Shown here piece by piece: positions 7,438-16,405 of a stretch of 64,000 nucleotides of DNA; within the stretch, counting starts at the first letter, position 1, and each line of letters begins with the position of its first letter. The stretch is from contig NZ_SORW01000028.1 of assembly GCF_004405105.1 (NCBI RefSeq), positions 1-64,000 on the forward strand. The letters run 5' to 3'. The DNA is from Jeotgalibacillus sp. R-1-5s-1 (GTDB lineage: Bacteria; Bacillota; Bacilli; Bacillales; Jeotgalibacillaceae). The position numbers were made by a program, and so were the translations under genes. The notes under the pieces were generated by a model, which made no database searches, was not told where the DNA came from, and was given only the letters and a program-made list of their open reading frames with translations.

Positions 7438-9919
7438 ACAAACTTTTTCAGCTCGTTTACAAATGAAAAAAATGATATTTTCGTTATTAACAATTATTCT
7501 GGCCGTTCATGTCATTTCTACACCGGAAAAAGCAGAAGGGTCTTATAAAGTACCCTATGTATCTTTTGAAAATGCTCAGCTTTTGCCTGGACAAGTAGGA
7601 ATGGTTCATATTAAGAAGCCTATTAATTTATGGAAAAAAGAAAATGGAAAGCTCGTGAAATTGCGTATTCTGAATCCAGGTGAAAAATACCGAGTCTACC
7701 AGTTCAGTAAAGAGTTTGGAGGACAGTACGGTTTAGGAGGGAATGCATTTATAACAAAGATGGATGGATTTATTGAATATAAAACGCCCTCTAAGCATAA
7801 ATTACGCCTAGTAAATCCGCACTTATATGGGACGAAATTGTCTGCAGGGCCAGTAATTGAAGAGACAGAAAAGGTACTGGCTGCCGGAGTTACACAAAAG
7901 ACGATGAAAGTTAGTGGAAGTAGTGGTCCTCAGAGTCTATACGTCATGTCAATCGCTAAAAATGTTCAGACTGCGGCAGTTGAAACGAGTCTAGCCAATA
8001 ATCAAATATTTGGTTTTGAACGTTTAAGCAGTCAGGCGGCTAAAGCCGAAGACGGGCAGGGGATCATAATCGGCGGAATCAACGGAGACTATTTTGATGG
8101 AAGTGGTGCACCAACTGATCTCATGATCCATGATGGAGAAGTCATTTTAACAAATTCAACAGCTAAAAATGAACGTACAATTTTTGGTATTGATAAAAAT
8201 TTTTCTCCAATGATCGGAAATCCGGATCTGCACATAAATGTTTCTTTAAATGGGGCTGAATCCTATCCGATAAACTCAATTAACAAACGACGTTCCGCGC
8301 AACATTTAGTGATTTATACACCTCATTTTGGCGCGACAACGCGTACAAATGCCCTCGGTACTGAAGTGGTTGTTGAAAGAATAGCAGGGAAATTAAATGG
8401 TGGTGAAACGGTAACGGGTCGTGTGAAAGAGGTGCAACAGGGGATCGGTAATGCAAAGCTTTCTGCTAATGAATTTGTCTTATCTGGACATGCCAGCGCA
8501 AGCAATTATTTAAAAAGCTTTAAAAAAGGTGATCAAATTACTATCAACTTAAACTACGATGATCTGAACTGGAACTTTGCACAGCAGGCAATTGGCGGCA
8601 GATATATGCTTGTAAAGGACGGAATTCCTCAAAAATCATCCGTACTCGGAGTCAATCCGAGATCCGCGGTGGGAATTAAGGCTGACGGAACGGTGATGAC
8701 AGTTGTAGTTGATGGAAGGAACCCGCAACACAGCAGAGGTATGACGATTGCTGAGTTAGGTGTTTTAATGAAAGACCTCGGTGCAATTCATGCTATGACC
8801 TTTGATGGAGGAGGTTCATCAGCGATGGTTGTCAAAGGTAATGATGGAAAACATCAGGTGATTAATAAACCATCTGACGGATGGGAAAGATCAGTTGCTA
8901 ATGCATTGCTGATAAAAACGTTCAAACAGCCTGGGAAAGTTGCTTCGATAAAACCAAATGTGGATGTGATCAATTTGGAAGCCGGGCAAACTCTTACTCA
9001 TTTTCCGATATATTTCGAAGTATATGATCAAGCAGGGATTCGTATCAAGAACCCGGCTATAAAGCTGAGCACAACGATTGGCTCCTTTGATGGAAATGGA
9101 CAGTGGACGGTACCTCAGGAAGTTTCTGATACCGGAATATTGAGAGCTGAGGTAGAGGGAGTGTCCGTTGAAATTGCTGTTATTGTTAAAAAACAAGTAG
9201 ATTCCATTGATAGTGTTCAGGATCTGACAGTCACCTCAAAGGATCCGGTTAATCTTTTGATTAAAGGAATGGGTAATGGCAAGGTTACTTTAGACAAACC
9301 TTCAGTGTTTAAATATGCTGTAACAGGAGGTATCGGCACCGTTAAGGATGGAATTTTCTATCCGTCAGGTCAATCAGGAACAGGAGAAATTACGATCTCA
9401 TACGGTTTAATCGAAAAAACCATTAGAGTTTACAGTATTTTTGACGGATCTGTTACGATTGAACCTTTTGAAAATCACTTTGCTACTTGGAAAGTGAGTG
9501 GCAGGAATTATGAAACTATTTTAATTGCACAGGAGAAAAATTATAAATACACAGGAAACTCATCAATAAAATTAAATTATAATTTTATTGATCAGAAAGG
9601 ACCTTCCTCAGTAATTGCTGATAAAGGAACTCCATTAGTAATACCGGGGAAACCAGTCAGCTTGAGCATGATGGTATTTGGGGACGCAAAAGGTCATTCC
9701 CTCAGTGCGGAATTGATGGATGCTGCCGGAAACATTTATCCAATAATTTATACTGAAAACCTTGACTGGACAGGATGGAAAGAGGTTACCACTAAAATTC
9801 CTGAAAGCGTGATTTATCCTGTTTCCCTGGTTGTTCCGGTTATTTATTCACAGCAGGATGATACGAAAAAGAACAGAGGACAAATTTTCGTGGATGACCT
9901 TAAGTCAAATTATAAATAA
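7430..9919 (+). CDS. Secreted phosphodiester glycosidase (NAGPA domain) with shared wall module
   Basis: An 829-residue protein. After a basic N-terminus, a hydrophobic segment (about 11-30) acts as signal peptide. The module shared with neighbours follows (about 40-120: GQVG, PINLWKKENGK, GEKYRVYQF, YGLGGN, KTPS). A NAGPA/DUF2233 phosphodiester glycosidase domain spans about 160-490, with GGINGDYFDG near 215, RSAVGIKADG, and TFDGGGSSAM near 458. The remaining 330 residues look like beta-rich Ig-like and carbohydrate-binding regions. NAGPA enzymes remove a sugar linked through phosphate. In this setting a sugar-phosphate wall or teichoic polymer is a plausible substrate, but that is inference. 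The ATG at 7430 (RBS GGGAG) overlaps the M23 gene, so the pair is co-translated. Confidence 0.8.
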   Translation: MTKQTFSARLQMKKMIFSLLTIILAVHVISTPEKAEGSYKVPYVSFENAQLLPGQVGMVHIKKPINLWKKENGKLVKLRILNPGEKYRVYQFSKEFGGQYGLGGNAFITKMDGFIEYKTPSKHKLRLVNPHLYGTKLSAGPVIEETEKVLAAGVTQKTMKVSGSSGPQSLYVMSIAKNVQTAAVETSLANNQIFGFERLSSQAAKAEDGQGIIIGGINGDYFDGSGAPTDLMIHDGEVILTNSTAKNERTIFGIDKNFSPMIGNPDLHINVSLNGAESYPINSINKRRSAQHLVIYTPHFGATTRTNALGTEVVVERIAGKLNGGETVTGRVKEVQQGIGNAKLSANEFVLSGHASASNYLKSFKKGDQITINLNYDDLNWNFAQQAIGGRYMLVKDGIPQKSSVLGVNPRSAVGIKADGTVMTVVVDGRNPQHSRGMTIAELGVLMKDLGAIHAMTFDGGGSSAMVVKGNDGKHQVINKPSDGWERSVANALLIKTFKQPGKVASIKPNVDVINLEAGQTLTHFPIYFEVYDQAGIRIKNPAIKLSTTIGSFDGNGQWTVPQEVSDTGILRAEVEGVSVEIAVIVKKQVDSIDSVQDLTVTSKDPVNLLIKGMGNGKVTLDKPSVFKYAVTGGIGTVKDGIFYPSGQSGTGEITISYGLIEKTIRVYSIFDGSVTIEPFENHFATWKVSGRNYETILIAQEKNYKYTGNSSIKLNYNFIDQKGPSSVIADKGTPLVIPGKPVSLSMMVFGDAKGHSLSAELMDAAGNIYPIIYTENLDWTGWKEVTTKIPESVIYPVSLVVPVIYSQQDDTKKNRGQIFVDDLKSNYK

Positions 9920-9932
9920 TCTGATGTGAATT

Positions 9933-9972
9933 TTAAAAGGCGGGGGCTCATTCATTGAGACTCGTCTTTTAA
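9933..9972 (+). terminator. Probable terminator after the NAGPA gene
   Basis: An imperfect hairpin with arms around TTAAAAGGCG and CGTCTTTTAA (one G:T pair) closes the M23-NAGPA pair. The base pairing is weaker than at the other terminators here and no long T run follows. Confidence 0.5.
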
Positions 9973-10100
9973 GTGTTTAAAAACATGATTTTTGTCATAT
10001 TTTCCTGAAAAATAAATGATAATAAATAGTTAGTTTGAAGAGACAATAGTGTAATATAAAACTAAGCGCATAACTAGAAAAACCGGACGGGGGAAAGCTT

Positions 10101-11303
10101 ATGAAAAAAACTTTAGCAGTTGCTCTATCATTATTTATTTTTCTCTCTTATTCACCTGCCCAGGGTTCAGCAGCAGATTGTGGAAACATTTCGTCGGACA
10201 CCATTATCTGGTGGGATGGCGTTGAGCTGAAAGTAGGGCAAATTGGAAGACTAACTGTAATAAGCGATACACCGTTATACGTGCCCAGAGATGGAAGAAA
10301 ATCTTTTTCTAGAATGTTAAAATCCGGGGAAAAATATAGGATCTATAATTTTGCACCTGGTATGCTTGGGCTGGGTGGAGGATACTTTGTGGACCGCGAT
10401 GAGCGGGTAACTTATGAAACGCCATCATCTGCCAAGAAAGCTCAAATCGCATGTAAGGTCGAAGCGCAGGCACGTGTTAACCAGTCAGTAAAGATTGGTG
10501 AGTCTGTGACAATTGCAGAAGGGAAACTTCCTGACAGACAATCAGTTACACATAACGACTATGGACTTTCCTGGTTTACTTATCACAATAATTATCATCG
10601 CTTTTATATGATTTCTTATCAAAACAATAAAGTTGCCGGATTATATACAATAGATAAGGATTTTCGTATTAATGGAGTCAAAGTAGGGGATGCACCGGAA
10701 ACAGTAAGAGTAGCCCTGGGTTCTCCGCGCGAAGCATCATTTCCTGGAAAACAGGCTGGTTATGAGACTTTTTCCAGTGGCGGGAATATCATCACTGTCT
10801 TTTACGATCAGTTAAATAAACAAAAAGTCACCGCATTTCTGGTCACCAATGAAATATTGGAAAACAGCCGTTCGAAATATTATGCTGATCCCTCCCCACA
10901 ATTAGCGGGTGGATTTGAAAAACAACTATTTGACCTCGTAAACGCCAAGCGTGTAAGAGAAGGTTTTAAGGCTTTGAAACCTCATGACAAGATTGCAGCA
11001 ACTGCCAGAAAGCATAGTGCTGACATGGCTGTGAATAACTACTTTGCTCACAACAATCTTAAAGGAGAAACACCATTTGATCGAATGAGAAAAGATGGAA
11101 TCGTATACCGGGTTGCAGGAGAGAATCTGGCAAAAGGCTACCGTAACAGTATTTTTGCACATGAGGCGCTGATGAACTCTTCCGGACATCGTCCAAACGT
11201 TTTGAGTGATTCTTACACGCATTTAGGCGTTGGAGTAGCTTTCTCTACTGCATTTGTAGGTGAACCCTATTACACCGAGAATTATATCCTTCCATGGAAT
11301 TAA
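10101..11303 (+). CDS. Secreted CAP-domain protein (YkwD-like) with shared wall module
   Basis: A 400-residue exported protein with signal peptide 1-24 (MKKTLAVALSLFIFLSYSPA). The shared module occupies about 32-115 (GQIGRL, GEKYRIYNF, LGLGGGYF, YETPSSAKK). A CAP-associated N-terminal domain follows (about 185-258, VGDAPETVRVALGSP). The CAP/SCP domain (about 270-395) has the usual active-site type residues in HSADMA, FAHNN, GENLAKG and SGHRPN. CAP proteins in Bacillales are secreted and of uncertain activity; proposed roles include wall binding and lipid or protease functions. It has its own promoter region (181-base gap upstream). The shared module links it functionally to the three neighbouring wall hydrolases. 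Confidence 0.85.
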   Translation: MKKTLAVALSLFIFLSYSPAQGSAADCGNISSDTIIWWDGVELKVGQIGRLTVISDTPLYVPRDGRKSFSRMLKSGEKYRIYNFAPGMLGLGGGYFVDRDERVTYETPSSAKKAQIACKVEAQARVNQSVKIGESVTIAEGKLPDRQSVTHNDYGLSWFTYHNNYHRFYMISYQNNKVAGLYTIDKDFRINGVKVGDAPETVRVALGSPREASFPGKQAGYETFSSGGNIITVFYDQLNKQKVTAFLVTNEILENSRSKYYADPSPQLAGGFEKQLFDLVNAKRVREGFKALKPHDKIAATARKHSADMAVNNYFAHNNLKGETPFDRMRKDGIVYRVAGENLAKGYRNSIFAHEALMNSSGHRPNVLSDSYTHLGVGVAFSTAFVGEPYYTENYILPWN

Positions 11304-11444
11304 TAAAGCACTATTTTTAAAGAGAAAATGCCTACCAATACACTATCTTTTTTCTCATTCGTTGAACTCGAAATTTATTTATGCTACCATTTCAAGGATA
11401 CTTGTGCCAGCGAACCGCGGTAGGAATGGATGGAGGGTGACACA

Positions 11445-11849
11445 ATGAGTAAAAAGGATCAAGCACTTTTAATAGATCAATTGAAAAGTCAATCTGCAAA
11501 AATCATTGGAAACTATAAAAGACAGGCATGGGCTGTAAAAGCCTTGGATAAAAGCAGCAATCCATCTGTTGAAGAAGAGAGTGGAGGGAAATACCTGGCT
11601 AAGGCAGTGCTGAAAGCAAATAACGGCACTTATTACCCCGCTTTTCTAACATTAAGCAGCAAGGAACGCGGGACGGTTACAGGTGTTTATTTTATGGTTG
11701 AGGATCAGGAATCCTTTCAGCTAATTCCATTCGAAATTGCTAAAGAGATTATGAAAATAGATGAATCAGAGCTTCTTCCTTTCCAATATAGAACACTTGA
11801 AAAGGTGCCTAAGGACGAAAAACAGAAAAACTGGCCTGATTTTACGTAA
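11445..11849 (+). CDS. Unrecognised small cytoplasmic protein
   Basis: I do not recognise this 134-residue protein. It has no signal peptide or membrane segment and is lysine and glutamate rich. The start at 11445 is chosen because TGGAGGGTGACACA precedes it; the longer open frame from 11430 overlaps that RBS. The N-terminal half is predicted helical (DQLKSQSAKIIGNYKRQ). A middle part (about 45-90) with KYLAKAVLKANNGTYYPAF and GVYFMVEDQESFQL looks like a beta sheet. It is a single-gene unit, with a strong hairpin terminator starting inside the stop codon. Position among wall hydrolases may be chance. Confidence 0.75.
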   Translation: MSKKDQALLIDQLKSQSAKIIGNYKRQAWAVKALDKSSNPSVEEESGGKYLAKAVLKANNGTYYPAFLTLSSKERGTVTGVYFMVEDQESFQLIPFEIAKEIMKIDESELLPFQYRTLEKVPKDEKQKNWPDFT

Positions 11850-11890
11850 AATGACAAAAGACCTTCGAATTGAAGGTCTTTTGTCATTTT
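11848..11890 (+). terminator. Strong terminator, stem overlaps the stop codon
   Basis: A perfect 19-base-pair stem (arms 11848-11866 and 11872-11890) with a five-base loop and terminal T run. The last two bases of the TAA stop are in the left arm. The symmetric A/T flanks make it potentially bidirectional. Confidence 0.92.
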
Positions 11891-12014
11891 AGTGTAATAT
11901 TAAGTCTCTTTTTTAATCATATTGAAATATTGTTACAGCGATTTATGTATTAGAATAGGAAACAGGTCAGAAAAAAACTGAAAATTGTATCAGTCATATT
12001 TCGGGGAGGAAAGC

Positions 12015-12695
12015 ATGATTTCTACATTAAAAAAGATTTTAGTCGCGTTATTGGTAATCGTCACTTTTAGTTCAACGGCAGTTTTTCAACCTCAAGCTTC
12101 GGCATCTTCAGTTGCAGGTTCATTAACAGAGTATTCTAAGAAATTTTTGGGAACACCTTATAAATGGGGTGGAACAACGCCAAGTGGGTTTGATTGTTCA
12201 GGATTTCTTACATACGTATTCAGAGAATACAATATTACGCTGCCAAGAACGAGTGCTGACCAATTTGCTTCAGGAACAGCCGTGAGCCGTTCAAATCTGC
12301 AGCAGGGCGATCTGGTCTTTTTTACTACATATAAAGCTGGTGCCTCTCATTCTGGTATCTATTTAGGTTCAAACAAGTTTATACACGCTTCTGATAAGGG
12401 AGTAATTATCTCGGACCTTGATCAGACATATTACAGAGACCGTTATGTAGGTGCACGCAGATATATTTCACAGCCTCAGGTTGCAGCGACAACATCTACA
12501 GCAAAGATTGTTGACATCGTTAAGCCTATCAATCTATGGAAACGTAATGCCGATAACTCATTAACACTGGCGAGAATCTTATACCCTGGTGAAACGTATC
12601 GCGTATACGGCTACGATGGCCTATACGGCGGGCAGTTCAGTGTTGGCGGTGGTTATTATATCACTAACATGCCTGCTCATATCTCACTACGCTAA
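12015..12695 (+). CDS. Secreted NlpC/P60 (C40) endopeptidase with shared wall module
   Basis: A 226-residue protein starting at 12015 after GGGGAGGAAAGC; the frame open from 11985 has no ribosome site. The signal peptide is about 1-33 (ends QASA). The NlpC/P60 domain (about 36-150) has catalytic C61 in FDCSGF, H112 in SHSGIYLG and H124 in FIHAS, so it should be an active gamma-D-glutamyl-meso-diaminopimelate type endopeptidase. The C-terminal 60 residues (about 165-226) are a short form of the neighbours' module: PINLWKR, GETYRVYGY, SVGGGYYITN. Here the module is at the C-terminus, while in the other three proteins it is N-terminal. Listeria p60 is a SecA2 client, which makes this a candidate client of the SecA2 encoded nearby. 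Confidence 0.88.
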   Translation: MISTLKKILVALLVIVTFSSTAVFQPQASASSVAGSLTEYSKKFLGTPYKWGGTTPSGFDCSGFLTYVFREYNITLPRTSADQFASGTAVSRSNLQQGDLVFFTTYKAGASHSGIYLGSNKFIHASDKGVIISDLDQTYYRDRYVGARRYISQPQVAATTSTAKIVDIVKPINLWKRNADNSLTLARILYPGETYRVYGYDGLYGGQFSVGGGYYITNMPAHISLR

Positions 12696-12723
12696 TATAT
12701 GATATAGTTATTTCATACCCTGA

Positions 12724-12760
12724 AAGAGAAAAGCTAAACAGCTTTTCTCTTTTTTTTTTG
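12724..12760 (+). terminator. Terminator after the NlpC/P60 gene
   Basis: Arms AAGAGAAAAGCT and AGCTTTTCTCTT with a four-base loop, followed by ten T residues. Confidence 0.93.
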
Positions 12761-12863
12761 CTAAAATCAGATTAAAAAACATGGCTATTTTCCTCTTTGG
12801 TTTTTTGAAATGTGTGTAAACTCATTTCGGTTTAAATGCAGAAAGTGAACAGAAGAACAATAA

Positions 12864-12898
12864 AAAGACAATGTTGTTAAAATAACAACATTGTCTTT
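12864..12898 (-). terminator. Terminator after slaP
   Basis: Sixteen-base perfect arms (12864-12879 and 12883-12898) around a three-base loop. On the minus strand a run of T follows. It sits 13 bases past the slaP stop and closes the secA2-slaP operon. Confidence 0.88.
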
Positions 12899-12910
12899 CT
12901 GCAGGTTAAT

Positions 12911-13804
12911 TTAGTTTTCTGCCGCTTTCACTACCCATCTGCTCAAATCAGGTTGGTTTTTCTGCACAAGATCTTTTGGGAAGATAAACGTCCATGGCTT
13001 GCTTGTATTATTCTTTACGATAAAATTGTTTAATTTAAAAGATCCTTTTGCAACCAAATCGTTTTGTGCATCATACACTGCAAGAGGCAATGATGAAATG
13101 GTAAGATCTTTAGCATGTCCGTTCCGTAATAGAATGGTTACCTGAAGATTTTGATTGGAATCGAATTGCTGAGATATTCCCATCAGATTAAATTCACCTG
13201 GCTTTAATTCAGGCAATCCTTTTACGAGAATTTCCAGCTTTTCCGTCTGGTCACGACTAACAGAGTCGGCCCATGTTTTTTCCAGATCGAGTTTGTGTTC
13301 CTGTGAGGGCCCTTGTTTAATTTCGAATGCGATTCTCCAGTTAACCTGACTGTTATCCGGAGTGAATGCTTTCACTACGTCTTCTTTCTGGAAGAAAAAA
13401 CGCCATGGTCTCGCTGTATTCGATTCAAGCGTGCCCGCACGCTCAAGGCTGAAGTTCTTTCGGGCAAAGACTTCATTCGTTTCATCCAACAGAATGAGAT
13501 CTACTTCTTCGATTTTTATACCTCTTTGTACAGAACTTCGTAAAAAAGCCTCGACTACAAATCCTTCATCGTGCGGAAGAATTTTGAAACCATGGATTGA
13601 TAGCTGATTGATTTTAAGTGGTTCTAATTGCTTTAGATTGAATTTATATACATATTTCTCCTGCGGTGTTACATTCCATTCAGGATGAAACGATAATTTG
13701 GTTTCATAAGTCTTTTCGGAATCAGATGCAACTTCATCAACAGATGTCGAGGATTCTTCTGTAATCTCTTCATCCTGATTCTTTTTTCGGCTAAAAATAC
13801 TCAT
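12911..13804 (-). CDS. slaP: Accessory Sec system S-layer assembly protein SlaP
   Basis: A 297-residue soluble protein with an acidic N-terminal tail and two tandem SLAP repeats (about 33-150 and 165-290). The repeat hallmarks recur: an aromatic start (FHPEWNVTPQEKY in repeat one, EKTWADSVSRDQTEK in repeat two), and endings ARPWRFFF and SKPWTFIF. In B. anthracis SlaP works with SecA2 to secrete S-layer proteins. The start overlaps the end of secA2 by four bases. The partner gene and the duplicated domain together make this call strong. There is no signal peptide or membrane helix, fitting a cytoplasmic or membrane-edge role. Confidence 0.9.
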   Translation of the reverse strand: MSIFSRKKNQDEEITEESSTSVDEVASDSEKTYETKLSFHPEWNVTPQEKYVYKFNLKQLEPLKINQLSIHGFKILPHDEGFVVEAFLRSSVQRGIKIEEVDLILLDETNEVFARKNFSLERAGTLESNTARPWRFFFQKEDVVKAFTPDNSQVNWRIAFEIKQGPSQEHKLDLEKTWADSVSRDQTEKLEILVKGLPELKPGEFNLMGISQQFDSNQNLQVTILLRNGHAKDLTISSLPLAVYDAQNDLVAKGSFKLNNFIVKNNTSKPWTFIFPKDLVQKNQPDLSRWVVKAAEN

Positions 13805-16170
13805 TCCTCATTTCCCCCGCTTTCCTTATTTTCTTTAACTTCCTTGATAAATGTAATTAATAGAAGAACTGAGTCTCTTTTTATTCTGAACATCAGATTT
13901 TCAAATAGCTCCAGTGCTTCATTTTGGAATTGTCTGTACGGATCTTCCTGGCTATAGCTTCTCAAGAGGATCCCGTCTTTAATTGCATTTATCTTTTCAA
14001 GATTACGAATCCAGTGCGCGTCCATTGTCTTAAGAAGGAATTCGCTATATAGGGTCATATGTTCTTCGAGTCTCTCATGGTCCTCAGATGAAACCCATTG
14101 AATAAAATCTTCTTTAAGTAAAACTAGAGTCTTCTTAATATCAGTATCTTCATTAAATACAGGTAGTTCCATACTAAATGAAGTATCTGAAATAAAGCTC
14201 TTAAGCTGATTCATCCTGTGAGAATTAAATTCATCCTCTTTTTCAGGTAGCAACGTCTTCACAGTATCTGAATAATAATCATTCAATAGCTCAAAACGCT
14301 GGTGCACATCGGATTCCAGAAGATAGTCTCTTAAACCGTAAATGACCTTACTTTGCTGATCTATAACGGAATCGAGTTTTAAAAGATGAGCACGGCCTGC
14401 CTGCTGGAGGGATTCGATTGTTTTTTGTACTGTATCAATAAACTTGATTGGATCCGGTGATGTAATCTGTCCGTCACGTTCTTCTTTAATTTTCTTTTTG
14501 TATTTCAGTAGCTGCTCTTCATCAAACAGTGTAAATAAATCATCTTCAAGAGAAATGATGAATTGTGATGAACCGGGATCTCCCTGCCTGCCTGCTCTTC
14601 CTCTTAACTGCATATCGATTCGGTTACTTTCGTGACGTTCAGTTCCAATAATGTATAAACCGCCTAATTCTTTTATGCCTTCTCCAAGAAGAATATCTGT
14701 CCCACGTCCTGCCATATTTGTTGCAATCGTAATCTGATGTTTCTGTCCAGCAAGAGAAATTAATCGGGCTTCATCTTCCGCGGTTTTAGCATTCAAAACC
14801 CGGTGTTTAATGTTCTCACGCGACAGCAGGGAAGATAATTCTTCTGACTGTTGAATCGTAACCGTACCGATTAAAATGGGTTGACCTGAAACAGAAATTT
14901 CAGAAACACGTCTAATAATGGCATTCATTTTTTCTTTTTTAGTTCTGTAGAACAGGTCATCATGATCCTCTCTGATGAGTGGACGGTTTGTAGGAATCAC
15001 CTCTGTTTGTAAATTGTATGTTTCTAAAAATTCTTCTTTTGACGGTGTGGCACTCCCTGTCATGCCGCACAGTGTATTGTACATTCTGAAATAGTTTTGA
15101 ATGGTAATTGTAGCCTGCAGCGTATTCTCCTCGGTGATTGGAACATTCTCTTTTGCTTCAATTGCCTGGTGAAGTCCATCACTGAATGTTCGGCCTTCCA
15201 TGACTCTTCCCGTATATTTATCAATGATGTGAACCTTTTGGTCTCTGATCATGTAATCACGGTCGCGAATCATCATTTCTTTAGCGCGCAATGACTGCAT
15301 AATGTGATGTAGCAGCTCCTGGTGCTCTTCGTCAAAAGAATTCTCCACGTCAAATAATTCCTCGATCATATCAATCCCGTCGTCTGTGAGATTTAACTGT
15401 TTTGTATCAGATTTATATATGTAGTGAGTATCCCTTTTTAAATCTTCAGCAATTTTGCTGGTGATACGGAATAGATCGGCACCGAGTGATACTTTGTCAG
15501 CAATGATGAGAGGTGTTCTTGCTTCATCAATGAGAACAGAATCTATTTCATCAACAATTGCAGTATTGAGCTCTTTCTGAACTTTTTCTTCAGGGTTTCT
15601 CGATAAGTTATCTCTCAAATAATCGAATCCAAACTCTGTTCCTGTTCCATAGACAATATCGCACTGATAGGCTGTACGCTTTTCCTCAGCTGAACTGGTC
15701 GAAATATTTAAACCTACTGAGACATCAAGCAGGTCATAGATTTTTTTCATTAGTTCGTAATCACGTTGTGCAAGGTATTCGTTGGCAGTAATTAAATGAA
15801 CACCTTTCTGTTCAAGTGACATAAGATAGGCTGCGGTAGTGGAAGCGAGGGTTTTACCTTCCCCTGTATTCATCTCAGCGATTTTACCCTGCGAAAGAAC
15901 AGCACCACCGATTAACTGCACATCATAATGACGTAAACCGATTGTTCTTTCAGCAGCTTCACGGACAAGCGCGAAGGCCTCTGGTAAAAGTTTTTCCAGT
16001 GACTCCTTTTGAACCCTTGAACGAAGCTCTGCTGTTTTCAAAGGGAATTCTTTGTCACTGAGAAGTGAACATGATTCAGTATACTTATTTATTTCCTTGA
16101 TTAACCTCTGATATTTCTTTCCGATGACTGGTTGAAGGTTATCAGTTTTCTTAAAACTAAAGATATTCAT
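13801..16170 (-). CDS. secA2: SecA2 accessory preprotein translocase ATPase
   Basis: A 789-residue SecA paralogue. Visible motifs are Walker A MNTGEGKT (about 100-107), DEIDSVLIDEARTPL, the cross-linking domain, GRGTDILLG and QLRGRAGRQGDPGSS in motor domain two. It is shorter than housekeeping SecA and lacks the C-terminal zinc-binding tail, as is usual for SecA2. It drives export of a limited set of proteins through SecYEG; the linked SlaP indicates the B. anthracis type that handles S-layer/SLH proteins. Possible clients in the window are the SLH nucleotidase and the NlpC/P60 protein (inference). It is divergent from the TagO-like gene, with 235 bases between them. Confidence 0.92.
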   Translation of the reverse strand: MNIFSFKKTDNLQPVIGKKYQRLIKEINKYTESCSLLSDKEFPLKTAELRSRVQKESLEKLLPEAFALVREAAERTIGLRHYDVQLIGGAVLSQGKIAEMNTGEGKTLASTTAAYLMSLEQKGVHLITANEYLAQRDYELMKKIYDLLDVSVGLNISTSSAEEKRTAYQCDIVYGTGTEFGFDYLRDNLSRNPEEKVQKELNTAIVDEIDSVLIDEARTPLIIADKVSLGADLFRITSKIAEDLKRDTHYIYKSDTKQLNLTDDGIDMIEELFDVENSFDEEHQELLHHIMQSLRAKEMMIRDRDYMIRDQKVHIIDKYTGRVMEGRTFSDGLHQAIEAKENVPITEENTLQATITIQNYFRMYNTLCGMTGSATPSKEEFLETYNLQTEVIPTNRPLIREDHDDLFYRTKKEKMNAIIRRVSEISVSGQPILIGTVTIQQSEELSSLLSRENIKHRVLNAKTAEDEARLISLAGQKHQITIATNMAGRGTDILLGEGIKELGGLYIIGTERHESNRIDMQLRGRAGRQGDPGSSQFIISLEDDLFTLFDEEQLLKYKKKIKEERDGQITSPDPIKFIDTVQKTIESLQQAGRAHLLKLDSVIDQQSKVIYGLRDYLLESDVHQRFELLNDYYSDTVKTLLPEKEDEFNSHRMNQLKSFISDTSFSMELPVFNEDTDIKKTLVLLKEDFIQWVSSEDHERLEEHMTLYSEFLLKTMDAHWIRNLEKINAIKDGILLRSYSQEDPYRQFQNEALELFENLMFRIKRDSVLLLITFIKEVKENKESGGNEE

Positions 16171-16405
16171 GTTAACGACAAGCCCTTCTCTGATGAAATG
16201 TAATCTTTTATCAGTATATCATAATTGACAAATTGTTTACGATTCGCTTAAAAGAGGAAAGTATATTTTAAAATGTAGTAACCTAATGGATGGTCATGCG
16301 TCTAATCTAGTAAGATTGTTCATGTAATTTTTAATTGATAATGCAATAGAATCTGTTATGATAATGAGGATATGCAAGATAATTTCCTAAAAAAAGGTGA
16401 TCTTT

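Noticed and set aside
11260-11448. Short plus-strand open frame overlapping the end of the CAP gene
   Set aside because: It starts inside the CAP gene in another frame, has no RBS and ends over the RBS of the next gene.
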